Shown here piece after piece: positions 19,547 to 29,405 of a stretch of 64,000 nt of DNA. The notes beneath the pieces are model-generated. The model did not search any database and was not told the DNA's origin. It saw only the letters and a program-made list of their open reading frames with translations. The stretch lies in assembly GCF_019733395.1 (NCBI RefSeq), contig NZ_JAIHOO010000001.1, positions 2,241,001-2,305,000 on the forward strand, written 5' to 3'. The DNA comes from Lysobacter sp. BMK333-48F3 (GTDB lineage: Bacteria > Pseudomonadota > Gammaproteobacteria > Xanthomonadales > Xanthomonadaceae). The translations under genes and the position numbers were made by a program. How positions within the stretch are numbered: the stretch's first letter is position 1; the number at the start of each line of letters is the position of its first letter.

Positions 19547-19942
19547 ATGAAAATGCGCGACGTGTTTGTGCTTGGAGTGGTGCTTCTTGCAGTTGGATGC
19601 GATAAAGGTGATGTTGGAAATTTGGCTGGAGGGTGGATATCAAAAGGGTCGCATGCGGGCGGCAAATTTTTAATGCAGCCTGATGGGCGCTTCACTATGG
19701 AGCACGCCCCTTTGTCCCATGTTTGCGATGGAGTTAGTTCCAGCTCGCCGGTGCAGGCCGAGGGGCGTTGGGAGAAAGAAGGCGACGAAGGCCGAGTTCT
19801 ATTTGTCTTCAGTCGCTACTCTGATGCCCGATGCAAGGCGCCGTACGCGATCGTGGCTTTTCGGGGAACTGATGATGAGCTCTCGTTCTTCCTAGATGTG
19901 GACTCGCCTGAGAGCGCCCTTGTGTTCTTTCGTGATCGCTAG
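19547..19942 (+). CDS. Small lipoprotein, function unknown
   Basis: From ATG 19547 the product has 131 residues. The lipobox LAVGC places the lipid cysteine near residue 18. The mature part looks like a small beta-barrel or lipocalin-like fold (GGWISKGSHAGGKFLMQPDG, EGRWEKEGDEGRVLFVF) with two cysteines. It lies in the low-GC stretch after the Rhs locus, so an immunity role in the outer or inner membrane is possible but unproven. Confidence 0.7.
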   Translation: MKMRDVFVLGVVLLAVGCDKGDVGNLAGGWISKGSHAGGKFLMQPDGRFTMEHAPLSHVCDGVSSSSPVQAEGRWEKEGDEGRVLFVFSRYSDARCKAPYAIVAFRGTDDELSFFLDVDSPESALVFFRDR

Positions 19943-19951
19943 TCTGTGTAA

Positions 19952-20164
19952 GCCGTCGAGTGGCTCCGTTGCGAACTTAGCTGGCCGAGCATTTGCGATC
20001 CAAAGGATCTACTGACGGCGGTGTTCCACCTTCCTCAGGAGTTTAGGAACGGCTTGAACCCAGTAGACGTAGAGGCTGCGGTTGCGAATTGCCGTAATGT
20101 GGATGGTGCCGGCGAGTACTCGCTTTGTACGGATCTGGGGCGAAGATTGACTGCTCGCCAGTAG
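19952..20164 (+). pseudogene. Gene remnant without a start codon
   Basis: After TAA at 19949 the frame stays open for 70 codons to TAG at 20162 and reads like real protein: LLTAVFHLPQEFRNGLNPVD and GEYSLCTDLGRRLTARQ, with four cysteines. No ATG is present; internal GTG and TTG codons lack a ribosome site. It is probably the tail of a lost toxin or immunity gene. Confidence 0.4.
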
Positions 20165-20225
20165 TCCGATCGTCGTGAGTTGCCTGAACTCGTGAATCTA
20201 AGTGCTCCAAGGGCGAGATCGAAGC

Positions 20226-20662
20226 ATGAAGTCTCTGGTCGCGTTGCTGGCGCTGTTGGCAGGAGGCTGCACCGCCGATCCCAGCCAGACGCACGTCGTC
20301 AGTCAGCGCTTCGCCCTTTGCATCGCGACCCCCGAGCCGGTCGCCGTTTCCTTGCACGATGGCATCGACGCGACCCAGGGCGAGATCCGGGTGGGCGCGA
20401 GCAGGGCCAGCCTCACGGTCGATCCGCACCCTTACTGCCCGGGCGTTCGCAAGATCGCGAAGCCCCAGCGGCGGGGGGCGATTTGATTTCCATCGATTCC
20501 GGCGTGTATCGGACGAGGGTGGGGGGAAGGCGGGCCATGACGCTGTCCGCTTACGAGCTTGCGGACCGCGGGGTTGTGTATGTCGTGCTTGCCGGTGCGC
20601 CGGGAGAGGGGCCGATGCTGGAGCGGATTCGGGATCGGTTCTGCGCGTGCGGCCGTTGTTGA
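20226..20662 (+). pseudogene. Frameshifted lipoprotein gene
   Basis: ATG 20226 opens a lipoprotein signal (LLALLAGGCTADPS). This frame ends at TGA 20486, but a plausible continuation (DLISIDSGVYRTRVGG, then ADRGVVYVVLAG) runs in frame 2 to TGA 20660. One missing G in the G-run near 20471-20478 would restore a single protein of about 145 residues. It may be phase-variable, broken or a sequencing error. Confidence 0.55.
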
Positions 20663-21157
20663 TGGCCGCCGGTTGCGCGGAATGACGGTGCGGTTCCCGT
20701 AGGAGCGGCGTCCCGCGGGATTTTCTCCGGTCATGAGCTGCGGCCGGTGGGGCGACGGGAATGGCGGGGCTGCGTCGGGCCGCGGTGCGGGGTCGCATCG
20801 TTTTGCTGCGCGACATGGCTTCGGATGGAGGCGTGGTATTGCGCCGCTTCGGTGGTCGCGGCTCACGCCGCTCCTACAGGAGCAGTAGGGCTGCGCGGCA
20901 AGGTTGAGGTATGGAGGTCGCGGCTTGTGACCGAAGGAAATCCCGTGGGACGCCGCTCCTACCCCTCAGGGTGGTGCGCAGCGGTCCATGGCCGGCACCA
21001 CCCGCGTCGACGCCATGTGAAACAAAACCCCGGATCCGGCAAGCCGGAAAGGCCCTCTGCCGGGTTGACCGCGCGCGCCCAAAAAAAGAGAATGATCGTT
21101 CATTCTATGATGTGCCCGCGGTCCGTCCTGGCCGCACCAACGACCTGAGGCTCCCCC
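20663..21157. repeat. Intergenic region with several GTAGGAGCGGCG repeats
   Basis: This 495-bp non-coding stretch holds related REP-like units in both orientations: GTAGGAGCGGCG near 20699, CGCCGCTCCTAC near 20867 and again near 20950. The same family is seen at 57640-57860. The right end carries the upstream control region of the efflux operon, including the palindrome at 21089-21106. Confidence 0.7.
21089..21106. promoter_or_regulatory. Candidate TetR-family operator of the efflux operon
   Basis: This 18-bp inverted repeat has 7-bp arms AGAATGA and TCATTCT around a TCGT centre, 52 bases before the adaptor start. It stands out as AT-rich in GC-rich DNA and follows an A7 run. The operon's last gene is a TetR repressor, so autoregulation is the likely logic. 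Confidence 0.7.
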
Positions 21158-22354
21158 ATGCCGTCGCGCAAGTCCATGTCCTATAAGACAATTCTCACCG
21201 TTTCCGTGCTCTGCCTGGCGCTCGCCGCCTGCGGCGGGGGCGGCGACCAGCAGGGCGGTCCCGGCGGGCCGGGTGGCCAGAAGGGCCAGGTCACGGTGGT
21301 GACCCTGAAGCCGCAAACCATCACCCTGACCCGCGAGCTGCCTGGGCGCACCAGCGCCTCGCTGATCGCCGAGGTCCGGCCGCAGGTCAACGGCATCGTC
21401 GAGAAGCGCCTGTTCACCGAGGGCGGCCTGGTCAAGGCCGGCCAACCGCTGTACCAGCTCGACGACAAGACCTACGCCGCCGATGCCGAGAGTGCCAAGG
21501 CGACGCTGGCGCGCGCCGAGGCGGCGCTGAATTCGGCCCAGCTCAATGCCCGCCGTTCGACCGAACTGGTCAAGATCGACGCGGTCAGCAAGCAGGACGA
21601 CGAGAACGCCACCGCCACGCTCAAGCAGGCCCGCGCCGACGTCGCCACCGGCCGCGCCCAGGTGCAGAGCACCGGCGTGGTGCTCGGCCGCGCCCGCATC
21701 GCCTCGCCGATCAGCGGCCGCATCGGCAAGTCGGCGGTCACCGCCGGCGCGCTGGTCACCGCCAATCAGGCCGATGCGCTGGCGGTGGTGCAGCAGCTCG
21801 ATCCGGTCCACGTCGACATCAGCCAGTCCAGCGCCGAACTGCTGGCCCTGCGCAAGCAGATCGCCGCCGGCACCCTGACCGAGGCCAGCACGCCGGTGAC
21901 CATCCTGCTCGAGGACGGCACCAAGTACGAGCACGCCGGCAAGCTGGCGTTCTCCGAGGTCACCGTCGACGAAGGCACCGGCAGCTTCCTGCTGCGGGTG
22001 GTGGTGCCGAACCCCGACAACATCCTGATGCCGGGCATGTACGTGCGCGCCCAGGTCGGTACCGGCGTGCGCCAGAACGCGCTGCTGGTGCCGCAGCAGG
22101 GCGTGTCGCGCGATCCCAAGGGCGCCGCGACCGCGATGGTGGTCAACGCCAAGGGCCAGGTCGAGCCGCGCGAAGTGCAGGTCAGCCAGGCCATCGGCGA
22201 CAAGTGGCTGGTCGAGGGCGGTCTGAAGGCCGGCGACAAGGTCATCGTCGAAGGCCTGCAGAAGATCGGTCCCGGCATGCCGGTCGATGCGGTCGAGAAG
22301 GGCGCGCAACCGGCCAAGCCGGACGCCGCGCCCGCCGCCGCGCCGAAGCAGTAA
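21158..22354 (+). CDS. RND efflux periplasmic adaptor, AcrA/MexA family
   Basis: This 398-residue lipoprotein has a lipobox (LALAAC), then a Gly/Gln-rich linker and the standard hairpin-lipoyl-barrel order. Typical motifs are PGRTSASLIAEVRPQVNGIV, LYQLDDKTY, and RIASPISGRIGKSAVTAGALV. A second ATG at 21176 could also be used. It joins the inner-membrane pump and outer-membrane channel encoded directly downstream. The closest family is MexA/AcrA/SmeA, which exports drugs, dyes and detergents. Confidence 0.95.
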   Translation: MPSRKSMSYKTILTVSVLCLALAACGGGGDQQGGPGGPGGQKGQVTVVTLKPQTITLTRELPGRTSASLIAEVRPQVNGIVEKRLFTEGGLVKAGQPLYQLDDKTYAADAESAKATLARAEAALNSAQLNARRSTELVKIDAVSKQDDENATATLKQARADVATGRAQVQSTGVVLGRARIASPISGRIGKSAVTAGALVTANQADALAVVQQLDPVHVDISQSSAELLALRKQIAAGTLTEASTPVTILLEDGTKYEHAGKLAFSEVTVDEGTGSFLLRVVVPNPDNILMPGMYVRAQVGTGVRQNALLVPQQGVSRDPKGAATAMVVNAKGQVEPREVQVSQAIGDKWLVEGGLKAGDKVIVEGLQKIGPGMPVDAVEKGAQPAKPDAAPAAAPKQ

Positions 22355-22366
22355 TCGGAGAATTTC

Positions 22367-25300
22367 ATGGCACGGTTCTTTATCGATCGCCCGATCTTTG
22401 CCTGGGTCTTGGCGATCATCATCATGATCGGCGGCGCGATTGCGATCACGCAGTTGCCGATCTCGCAGTACCCGACCATCGCGCCGCCGACCGTATCGGT
22501 GAACGCGTCCTATCCCGGCGCCTCGGCCAAGGCGGTGGAAAACTCGGTGACCCAGATCATCGAGCAGAACATGAAGGGCATCGACGGCCTGATGTACATG
22601 TCGGCGACCAGCTCGTCCGACGGTCAGTCCGGCGTCACCCTGACCTTCGAGAGCGGCACCGATCCCGACATCGCCCAGGTCCAGGTGCAGAACAAGCTGC
22701 AGCTGGCCACCCCGTTGCTGCCGCAGATCGTGCAGCAGCAGGGCGTCAGCGTGTCCAAGGCCAACTCGGCGTTCCTGCTGGTGATCGGCTTCGTGTCCGA
22801 AGACGGCAGCATGAACGGCGCCGACATCGCCGACTACGTCGCCGCCAACCTGGTCGATCCGCTGGCCCGCGTCGACGGCGTCGGCAGCACCCAGCTGTTC
22901 GGCACCAAGTACGCGATGCGGATCTGGCTGGATCCGGACAAGCTCAATACCTACAAGCTGACCCCGAACGACGTCATCACCGCCTTGCGCGCGCAGAACG
23001 CCCAGGTCGCGGTCGGCCAGCTCGGCGGCACGCCGTCGGTGAAGGGCCAGCAGCTCAACGCCACCGTCACCGCGCAGGACCGCCTGCAGACCGCCGAGCA
23101 GTTCCAGAACATCGTCGTGCGCGCCAACAGCAGCGGCGCGGTGCTGAAGCTGTCCGACGTGGCCCGGGTCGAACTGGGCCAGGAGGACTACAGCACCATC
23201 GCCCGCTTCAACGGCAAGCCGGCCACCGGCATCGCGATCTCGCTGGCCACCGGCGCCAACGCCCTGGCCACCGCGCAGGCGATCCAGGCCGAGCTGGAAC
23301 AGCTCAAGCCCTCGTTCCCGAAGGGCCTGAAGGCGGTCACCCCGTTCGACACCACGCCGTTCGTGCGGGTGGCGATCGAGGAAGTGGTCAAGACCCTGCT
23401 CGAAGCGATCGTGCTGGTGTTCCTGGTCATGTACCTGTTCCTGCAGAACTTCCGCGCCACCCTGATCCCGACGATCGCGGTGCCGGTGGTGTTGCTGGGC
23501 ACCTTCGGCCTGCTCGCGTTGTTCGGCTACTCGGTCAACATGCTGACCATGTTCGCCGTGGTGCTGGCGATCGGCCTGCTGGTCGACGACGCCATCGTCG
23601 TGGTCGAGAACGTCGAACGCGTGATGAGCGAGGAGGGGCTGACCCCGCTGGAGGCCACCCGCAAGTCGATGGACCAGATCACCGGCGCCCTGGTCGGCAT
23701 CGGCCTGGTGCTGTCGGCGGTGTTCGTGCCGATGGCCTTCCTCGGTGGCGCCACCGGCGTGATCTACCGCCAGTTCTCGGTCACCATCGTCTCGGCGATG
23801 GGCCTGTCGGTGCTGGTCGCGATCGTGCTGACCCCGGCGCTGTGCGCGACCATGCTCAAGCAGATCGAGAAGGGCCACCACGCGTCCGACAAGGGCTTCT
23901 TCGGCTGGTTCAACGACAAGTTCGACCGCAGCAACAAGAAGTACCAGGGCGCGGTGCACGGCATCGTCACCCGCGCCGGCCGCTTCATGATCGTGTTCGC
24001 GGCGATGGCGGCGCTGATGGGCGTGATGTTCTTCCGTCTGCCGTCCTCGTTCCTGCCGCAGGAAGACCAGGGTTTCCTGTTCACCATCGTCCAGGCGCCG
24101 GTCGGCGCCACCCAGGAACGCACCGGCGAGGTGCTGAAGAAGGTCGAAGAGCAGTTCCTCAACGACCCGGCCGTGGATTCGCTGTTCACCGTGCAGGGCT
24201 TCAGCTTCGCCGGCAACGGCCAGAACGCCGGCATGGCGTTCTCGCAGCTGAAGTCGTGGGAAGAGCGCGAAGCCACCTGGGGCGACCGCTGGCGTTGGCT
24301 GACCAGCTTCGGCAAGACGCCGATGCCGGACAACAGCGTCAACGCCGTGGTCGGCCGCGCCATGGGCAGCTTCATGCAGATCAAGGACGCGTTCGTGTTC
24401 GCGCTGGCGCCGCCGGCGGTGTTCGAACTGGGCAACTCCAACGGCTTCGTGTTCTACCTGAAGGACAACGGCGCGCTCGGCCACGATGCGCTGGTCGCCG
24501 CGCGCAACCAGTTCCTCGGCATGGCCGCGCAAAGCCCGCTGCTGCAGAACGTGCGTCCCAACGGCATGGAAGACACGCCGCAGTTCCGGGTCGACGTCGA
24601 CAACCAGAAGGCTTCGGCCCTGGGCCTGAACATCGCCGACATCAACTCGACCCTGCAGGCGGCCTGGGGCGGCCAATACATCGACGACTTCGTCGACCGC
24701 GGCCGGGTCAAGCGCGTCTACATCCAGGCCGATGCGCCGTTCCGCATGGCGCCCAGCGACTTCAACCGCTGGTACGTGCGCAACGACAAGGGCGAGATGG
24801 TGCCGTTCTCGGCCTTCGCCAGCACCCGCTGGGAATACGGTTCGCCGCGCCTGGAACGCTACAACGGCGTCTCGGCGCTGGAAATCAACGGCGAGGCCAA
24901 GCCGGGCGTGAGCTCGGGCGAGGCCATGGCCGAGGTCGAGAAGCTGGTGGCGCAGTTGCCGCAGGGCATCGGCCTGGAATGGACCGGGCTGTCGTTCCAG
25001 GAACGCCAGGCCGGCGCGCAGACCCCGCTGCTGTACACCCTGTCGCTGCTGATCGTGTTCCTGTGTCTGGCGGCGATGTACGAAAGCTGGGCGATCCCGA
25101 CCTCGGTGCTGCTGATCGCGCCGATGGGCATCCTCGGTACCGTGCTGGCGACCTGGATGCGCGGCATGGAGCGCGACGTCTACTTCCAGGTGGCGATGCT
25201 CACCACGGTAGGCCTGTCGAGCAAGAACGCGATCCTGATCGTCGAGTTCGCCAAGGAGAACCTGGAGAAGGGCATGGACCTGATCTCGGCCACACTGGCC

Positions 25301-25564
25301 GCGGTCGGCGACCGCCTGCGCCCGATCATCATGACCTCGCTGGCGTTCGGCCTGGGCGTGCTGCCCCTGGCCCTGGCCAGCGGCGCGGGTTCCGGCGCGC
25401 AGCGCGCGATCGGCACCGGCGTGCTCGGCGGCATGGTGGTGGGCACCTTCCTCGGCATCTTCTTCGTGCCGCTGTTCTTCGTGGTGGTGGAAAAAGTGTT
25501 CGTCAGAAAGAAGAAGCACGCGCCCTCGCCGCAGGCCGCAGAAGGAGCGCACAGCCATGAGTAA
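22367..25564 (+). CDS. RND multidrug efflux permease, AcrB/MexB (HAE1) family
   Basis: This 1065-residue protein has the usual size and 12-helix plan for HAE1 pumps. It begins [17 protein letters not shown]. The paired aspartates of the proton relay are in [16 protein letters not shown], and the second-half counterpart is [14 protein letters not shown]. It takes up substrates from the periplasm and outer leaflet using the proton gradient. It lies 12 bases after the adaptor gene and overlaps the channel gene by eight bases, so the three are co-translated. Confidence 0.97.
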   Translation: MARFFIDRPIFAWVLAIIIMIGGAIAITQLPISQYPTIAPPTVSVNASYPGASAKAVENSVTQIIEQNMKGIDGLMYMSATSSSDGQSGVTLTFESGTDPDIAQVQVQNKLQLATPLLPQIVQQQGVSVSKANSAFLLVIGFVSEDGSMNGADIADYVAANLVDPLARVDGVGSTQLFGTKYAMRIWLDPDKLNTYKLTPNDVITALRAQNAQVAVGQLGGTPSVKGQQLNATVTAQDRLQTAEQFQNIVVRANSSGAVLKLSDVARVELGQEDYSTIARFNGKPATGIAISLATGANALATAQAIQAELEQLKPSFPKGLKAVTPFDTTPFVRVAIEEVVKTLLEAIVLVFLVMYLFLQNFRATLIPTIAVPVVLLGTFGLLALFGYSVNMLTMFAVVLAIGLLVDDAIVVVENVERVMSEEGLTPLEATRKSMDQITGALVGIGLVLSAVFVPMAFLGGATGVIYRQFSVTIVSAMGLSVLVAIVLTPALCATMLKQIEKGHHASDKGFFGWFNDKFDRSNKKYQGAVHGIVTRAGRFMIVFAAMAALMGVMFFRLPSSFLPQEDQGFLFTIVQAPVGATQERTGEVLKKVEEQFLNDPAVDSLFTVQGFSFAGNGQNAGMAFSQLKSWEEREATWGDRWRWLTSFGKTPMPDNSVNAVVGRAMGSFMQIKDAFVFALAPPAVFELGNSNGFVFYLKDNGALGHDALVAARNQFLGMAAQSPLLQNVRPNGMEDTPQFRVDVDNQKASALGLNIADINSTLQAAWGGQYIDDFVDRGRVKRVYIQADAPFRMAPSDFNRWYVRNDKGEMVPFSAFASTRWEYGSPRLERYNGVSALEINGEAKPGVSSGEAMAEVEKLVAQLPQGIGLEWTGLSFQERQAGAQTPLLYTLSLLIVFLCLAAMYESWAIPTSVLLIAPMGILGTVLATWMRGMERDVYFQVAMLTTVGLSSKNAILIVEFAKENLEKGMDLISATLAAVGDRLRPIIMTSLAFGLGVLPLALASGAGSGAQRAIGTGVLGGMVVGTFLGIFFVPLFFVVVEKVFVRKKKHAPSPQAAEGAHSHE

Positions 25565-27014
25565 GTTCTCCCTCCACGCCCTGGCGATCGCGATCGCCCT
25601 GGCCGCCAGCGGCTGCGTCAGCCTGGCGCCGAAGCTGCCCGAGCAGCAGTCCGGCATCGCCGGCGAGTGGCCGCTGCCGCCGACCACCCAGTCCTTCGTC
25701 GGCGCGCAGCCGCTGAGCTCCGACCCGGCGGCCTCGCAGGAGGCCGTCGCCGGCGGCGGCGCGGCGGTGGCCGACATCGGCTGGCGCGATTTCTTCGTCG
25801 ATCAGAACCTGGAAGAACTGATCGCCCGCGCCCTGGTCAACAACCGCGACCTGCGCGTGGCCGTGCTCAACGTCGACAAGGCGCGCGCGCAGTACCGCAT
25901 CCAGCGCGCCGACCGGGTGCCGGCGCTGAACGGCGTCGCCCAGCTCGAGCGTCGCGGCGGCGACAACCAGAACGTCACCGACCTCTACACCGCCGGCGCC
26001 TCGATCGCCAACTTCGAGCTCGACCTGTTCGGCCGCGTGCGCAGCCTCAGCCAGTCGGCGCTGCAGCGTTACTTCGCCCAGGAGGAAGCGCGCCGCGCCG
26101 CCCAGCTCAGCCTGATCGCCGAAGTCGCCAACGCCTACCTGACCCTGGCCGCCGACCGCGAGCTGCTGTCGGTGTCGGAAGCCACGCTGAAGAACCAGCA
26201 GGCGGCCTACGACCTGACCCAGAAGCGGCGCGAACTCGGCGCCGTGTCCGGGCTGGAACTGAGCCAGGCCCGCACCCAGGTCGAGCAGGCGCGCGCCGAC
26301 GCGGCGCGTTACGCCGGCCAGGTCGCGCAGGACACCAACGCGCTCAACCTGCTGGTCGGCGAACAGGTCGATCCGGCGTTGCTGCCGCAGAAGCTGACCG
26401 ACGGCGTGACCGGGCTGGCCGCGCTGCCGGCGGGGCTGCCCTCGGAGGTGCTGTTGCGCCGCCCCGACGTGCTCCAGGCCGAACACGTGCTGCGCGCGCA
26501 GAACGCCAACATCGGCGCCGCGCGCGCGGCGTTCTTCCCGTCGATCAGCCTGACCGGCTTCCTCGGCAGCGGCAGCAACGAACTGTCGGGCCTGTTCGAA
26601 GGCAATACCCGGGTGTGGTCGGTGACGCCGGTGGTCAATCTCCCGATCTTCCAGGGCGGCAAGCTGCGCGCGGGCCTGGCCTCGGCCAAGGCCGATCAGA
26701 AGATCGCCCTGGCCGAATACGAGAAGGCGATCCAGGCTGGGTTCCGCGACGTGTCCGATGCCTTGGCGCTGACCAAGACCCTGGCCGAGCAGCGCCAGGC
26801 CCAGGAAGCGCTGGTCGAGGCCGCCGGCCGCGCCGACCAGTTGTCGACCGCGCGCTACAAGGCCGGCCGCGACAGCTACCTCAATCAGCTCGATGCGCAG
26901 CGCACGCTCTACGCCGCGCAACAGGGCCTGGTGTCGACCCGCCTGGCCGAGCAGGCCAATCGGGTGACCCTGTACAAAGTGCTCGGAGGTGGCTGGAACG
27001 AGCGCAGCCAATGA
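25557..27014 (+). CDS. Outer-membrane efflux channel lipoprotein, OprM/NodT family
   Basis: This 485-residue protein has a lipobox (LAASGC) and two OEP repeats rich in coiled-coil helices. Typical signs are [14 protein letters not shown], the second-repeat [19 protein letters not shown], and [16 protein letters not shown]. It forms the trimeric outer-membrane exit duct for the pump. The start lies in the end of the pump gene, and its stop overlaps the start of the regulator (ATGA). Confidence 0.96.
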   Translation: MSKFSLHALAIAIALAASGCVSLAPKLPEQQSGIAGEWPLPPTTQSFVGAQPLSSDPAASQEAVAGGGAAVADIGWRDFFVDQNLEELIARALVNNRDLRVAVLNVDKARAQYRIQRADRVPALNGVAQLERRGGDNQNVTDLYTAGASIANFELDLFGRVRSLSQSALQRYFAQEEARRAAQLSLIAEVANAYLTLAADRELLSVSEATLKNQQAAYDLTQKRRELGAVSGLELSQARTQVEQARADAARYAGQVAQDTNALNLLVGEQVDPALLPQKLTDGVTGLAALPAGLPSEVLLRRPDVLQAEHVLRAQNANIGAARAAFFPSISLTGFLGSGSNELSGLFEGNTRVWSVTPVVNLPIFQGGKLRAGLASAKADQKIALAEYEKAIQAGFRDVSDALALTKTLAEQRQAQEALVEAAGRADQLSTARYKAGRDSYLNQLDAQRTLYAAQQGLVSTRLAEQANRVTLYKVLGGGWNERSQ

Positions 27015-27625
27015 GCACTCCGGGCAAGCCCACCGCGAAGGCAGAAGCGCGCGCGCAAGCCCAGCGCGAGCGCATCCTGGTCGCTGCGCAGCAGTGTTTC
27101 GTCGTGCACGGCTTCCACGCCGCCAGCATGGCCAACATCGCCGAGACGGCCGGCATGAGCGCCGGCCTGATCTACCGCTACTTCAAGGGCAAGAACGACA
27201 TCATCCTGGCGATCATCGAGCGCCAGCTGGAGGAAGCGCGTTCGGACATCGCCAAGCTGCACGCGACCAGCGACCTGGTCGCGGGCATCGCCGAGGTGTT
27301 CCAGCAGTGGCAGGCCAACGACCCGAACATCACCAGCGCGGCGCTGTTCCTGGAACTCACCGCCGAGGCCACCCGCGACGCCGAGATCGCCGCGGCGACC
27401 CATGCCTCGGACCGGGTGTTCCGCGCCGATCTGGCGGCCTGGTTCGCGCGCAGCCATGAGGACGGCGGCCTGGGCGTGCCGCAGGATCAGGTCGCGACCC
27501 GGGTGCTGATCCTGCAAAGCCTGATCGAAGGCCTGGCGATGCGCGCGATCTCGCAGCCGGACCTGACCGTGGACCAGGTCAAGGCGGCGCTGGAGCAGTT
27601 CCTGCCTAGCCTGCTGTCGGCCTAG
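27011..27625 (+). CDS. TetR/AcrR family repressor of the efflux operon
   Basis: This 204-residue protein has an N-terminal helix-turn-helix at ~20-65 (FHAASMANIAETAGMSAGLIYRYFKGK), whose core is typical of TetR. The C-terminal ligand-binding helices are variable. Unusually for an AcrR-type repressor it is the last gene of the operon it probably controls, giving direct negative feedback through the candidate operator at 21089. A terminator follows 24 bases later. Confidence 0.93.
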   Translation: MSTPGKPTAKAEARAQAQRERILVAAQQCFVVHGFHAASMANIAETAGMSAGLIYRYFKGKNDIILAIIERQLEEARSDIAKLHATSDLVAGIAEVFQQWQANDPNITSAALFLELTAEATRDAEIAAATHASDRVFRADLAAWFARSHEDGGLGVPQDQVATRVLILQSLIEGLAMRAISQPDLTVDQVKAALEQFLPSLLSA

Positions 27626-27649
27626 CCGCGGCGCGCATGCTTGAATCGA

Positions 27650-27678
27650 CGGGCCGCCTTGCGGCCCGTTTTCTTTTG
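27650..27678 (+). terminator. Intrinsic terminator of the efflux operon
   Basis: The stem GGGCCGC/GCGGCCC with loop CTT is followed by GTTTTCTTTT. Confidence 0.85.
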
Positions 27679-27704
27679 GGTTCCGCCGCGCCGCGCGCAG
27701 CGGC

Positions 27705-29132
27705 CTAGGGCCGCCGGCTCAGGCGCTTGGCCATCTCGCCCAAGGAACGCATCGCCGCGCTCATGCGCGCGTCCAACGGGTAGCCGCAGCTGAGCCGGAC
27801 GTGGTGACGGTAGTCGCCGCGATTGGAGAACAGATGCCCGGGTAGGATGCCGATGCCGGCGGCCAGCGCGGCTTCGAACAGGGCCTGGCCTTCGACCCGT
27901 TCGGGCAGCTCCACCCACAGGGTCAGGCCGCCGGCGGGCTCGGCCACGCAGGTGCCGTCGGGCCAGTGCTCGAGCACGGCCTGGCGATAGGCCTGGGCGT
28001 TGTCGGCCAGGGCGCGCCGCAAGCGGCGCAGGCCGCGCTCCATGTCGTGGCGGGCCAGGTAGTCGATCAAGGCCATCTGCGGCAACGCCGCGGTGGCCAC
28101 GGTGGAGAAGCTCTTGGTGCGCAGCAGTTCGGCGGTGCGGCGGCCGCCGGTCATCCAGCCGACGCGCAGGCCGGGCGAGAGCATCTTCGAATACGAGCCG
28201 CACACCACCACGTGCTCGCCGTCGTCGTAGCGCCGCATCGGCGAAGGCCGCTGGCCGGAGTACGCCAGTTCGCCGTACAGGTCGTCTTCGATGACGATGG
28301 TGCCGTGGGCGGCGCAGGCGGCGACCAGTTCGCGCTTGGCCGCCTCGCTGGTGAGGCTGCCGAGCGGATTGTTGAAGTTCGGGATCAGCAAGGCCGCGCG
28401 CACCGCATGCCGTTCCAGCAGTTCGCGCGCGTGCGCCGGGTCGATGCCGACGCCGGGGCGGTTGGGGATTTCCAGCACCCGCAGGCCGTGCGCGGCCACC
28501 GCCTGCAGCAGGCCGTGATAGGTCGGCGTTTCCAGGATGACGATATCGCCGGGGCGGGTCAGGCTGCGCAGGGTCAGGCTGATCGCCTCCATCGCGCCGG
28601 CGGTGATCACGATCTCGTCCGGGTCCAGCTCCACACCGCACTGGCCGTAGCGCTGGGCGATCAGTTCGCGCAGCGGGCGCAGGCCCTGCGGCGGCGCGTA
28701 GTTGAGCGCGGTGTCCGGATCGCGGCGCAGGGCGCGGGTCACCGAAGCGGCGAGCGCGGCGTTGGGCAGCAGCGACATCGCCGGCGAGGCCGAATGCAGC
28801 GGCACCAGGTCGTGGCGCGCCTGCACGTCGAGCACGCCGAGCAGGGCCGGGTTGCGCACCGGCATCGGCGCGCGCGCGAGGTGGCGCATGCGCCCGGCGC
28901 GCGGCACCGGCGCGCTGGCCGCGCGCACGTAGTAGCCCGAGCGCGGACGCGCCTCGATCAGGCCTTCGCGCTCGAGTTGTTGGTAGGCCTCGACCGCGGT
29001 GGCCAGGCTGATGCGCTGGTCGCGGCCGAGCCGGCGCAGCGAGGGCAGGCGCTCGCCGGCGCGCAGCACGCCGCGCTGGATCTGCCGGCGCATGCGCTCG
29101 GCCAGGCGTTCGTAGAGCAAGTCCTGGGACAT
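27705..29132 (-). CDS. MocR-type (GntR/aminotransferase) transcriptional regulator
   Basis: From the ATG at 29132 (MSQDLLYERLAERM) the product has 475 residues; the open frame further up is translation of a REP-like repeat. A GntR winged helix (residues ~5-75, GERLPSLRRLGRDQ, then EAYQQLEREGLI) is fused to a type I aminotransferase domain. PLP-binding signs are IEDDLYGEL and the lysine in GSYSKMLSPGLRVGW. MocR proteins sense amines or PLP derivatives and usually control a divergent gene, here an exporter. Direct repeats between the two fit this. Confidence 0.93.
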   Translation of the reverse strand: MSQDLLYERLAERMRRQIQRGVLRAGERLPSLRRLGRDQRISLATAVEAYQQLEREGLIEARPRSGYYVRAASAPVPRAGRMRHLARAPMPVRNPALLGVLDVQARHDLVPLHSASPAMSLLPNAALAASVTRALRRDPDTALNYAPPQGLRPLRELIAQRYGQCGVELDPDEIVITAGAMEAISLTLRSLTRPGDIVILETPTYHGLLQAVAAHGLRVLEIPNRPGVGIDPAHARELLERHAVRAALLIPNFNNPLGSLTSEAAKRELVAACAAHGTIVIEDDLYGELAYSGQRPSPMRRYDDGEHVVVCGSYSKMLSPGLRVGWMTGGRRTAELLRTKSFSTVATAALPQMALIDYLARHDMERGLRRLRRALADNAQAYRQAVLEHWPDGTCVAEPAGGLTLWVELPERVEGQALFEAALAAGIGILPGHLFSNRGDYRHHVRLSCGYPLDARMSAAMRSLGEMAKRLSRRP

Positions 29133-29156
29133 TCCTGAGCCTCGCAATGATCGAAG

Positions 29157-29290
29157 CCCCTCTCCCGCTTGCGGGAGAGGGGTTGGGGTGAGGGCTGGCA
29201 AGCGTTCGAGAAATCCCAGCGCCCGTGAGCTGCCCTCACCCGGCCCTCTCGGCTCTGCACTTCCTGCGGTCGCCGCAAGCGGTAGAGGGA
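29157..29290. repeat. REP-like palindromic repeats upstream of the MocR gene
   Basis: CCCCTCTCCCGC TTGCGGGAGAGG (29157-29180) is a long palindrome followed by GGTTGGGGTGAGGG. A degenerate inverted counterpart (CCCTCACCCGGCCCTCTC, ending GGTAGAGGGAGAC) lies at 29223-29292. This pair is of a type common in Xanthomonadaceae intergenic DNA. Confidence 0.75.
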
Positions 29291-29300
29291 GACAAGAGTA

Positions 29301-29345
29301 AATCTGTACCGGTCGAAATCGATCCTAACTGAATCTGTATCGGTC
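29301..29345. promoter_or_regulatory. Direct repeats, candidate MocR operator
   Basis: AATCTGTACCGGTC (29301-29314) and AATCTGTATCGGTC (29332-29345) differ at one base and are spaced 31 bp start to start, about three helical turns. They lie between the divergent MocR and EamA genes. Direct-repeat operators are known for MocR proteins such as GabR and PdxR. Confidence 0.75.
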
Positions 29346-29405
29346 CGCAGCGCCGGCCTACCCTGGTTTTCCCCGCCGTTCCAGGCGCCCCGCGCCCCGC
29401 CGCCC

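Noticed and set aside
20966..25777. 1603-codon open frame on the minus strand
   Set aside because: It mirrors the RND operon; its composition is the shadow of high-GC3 codons.
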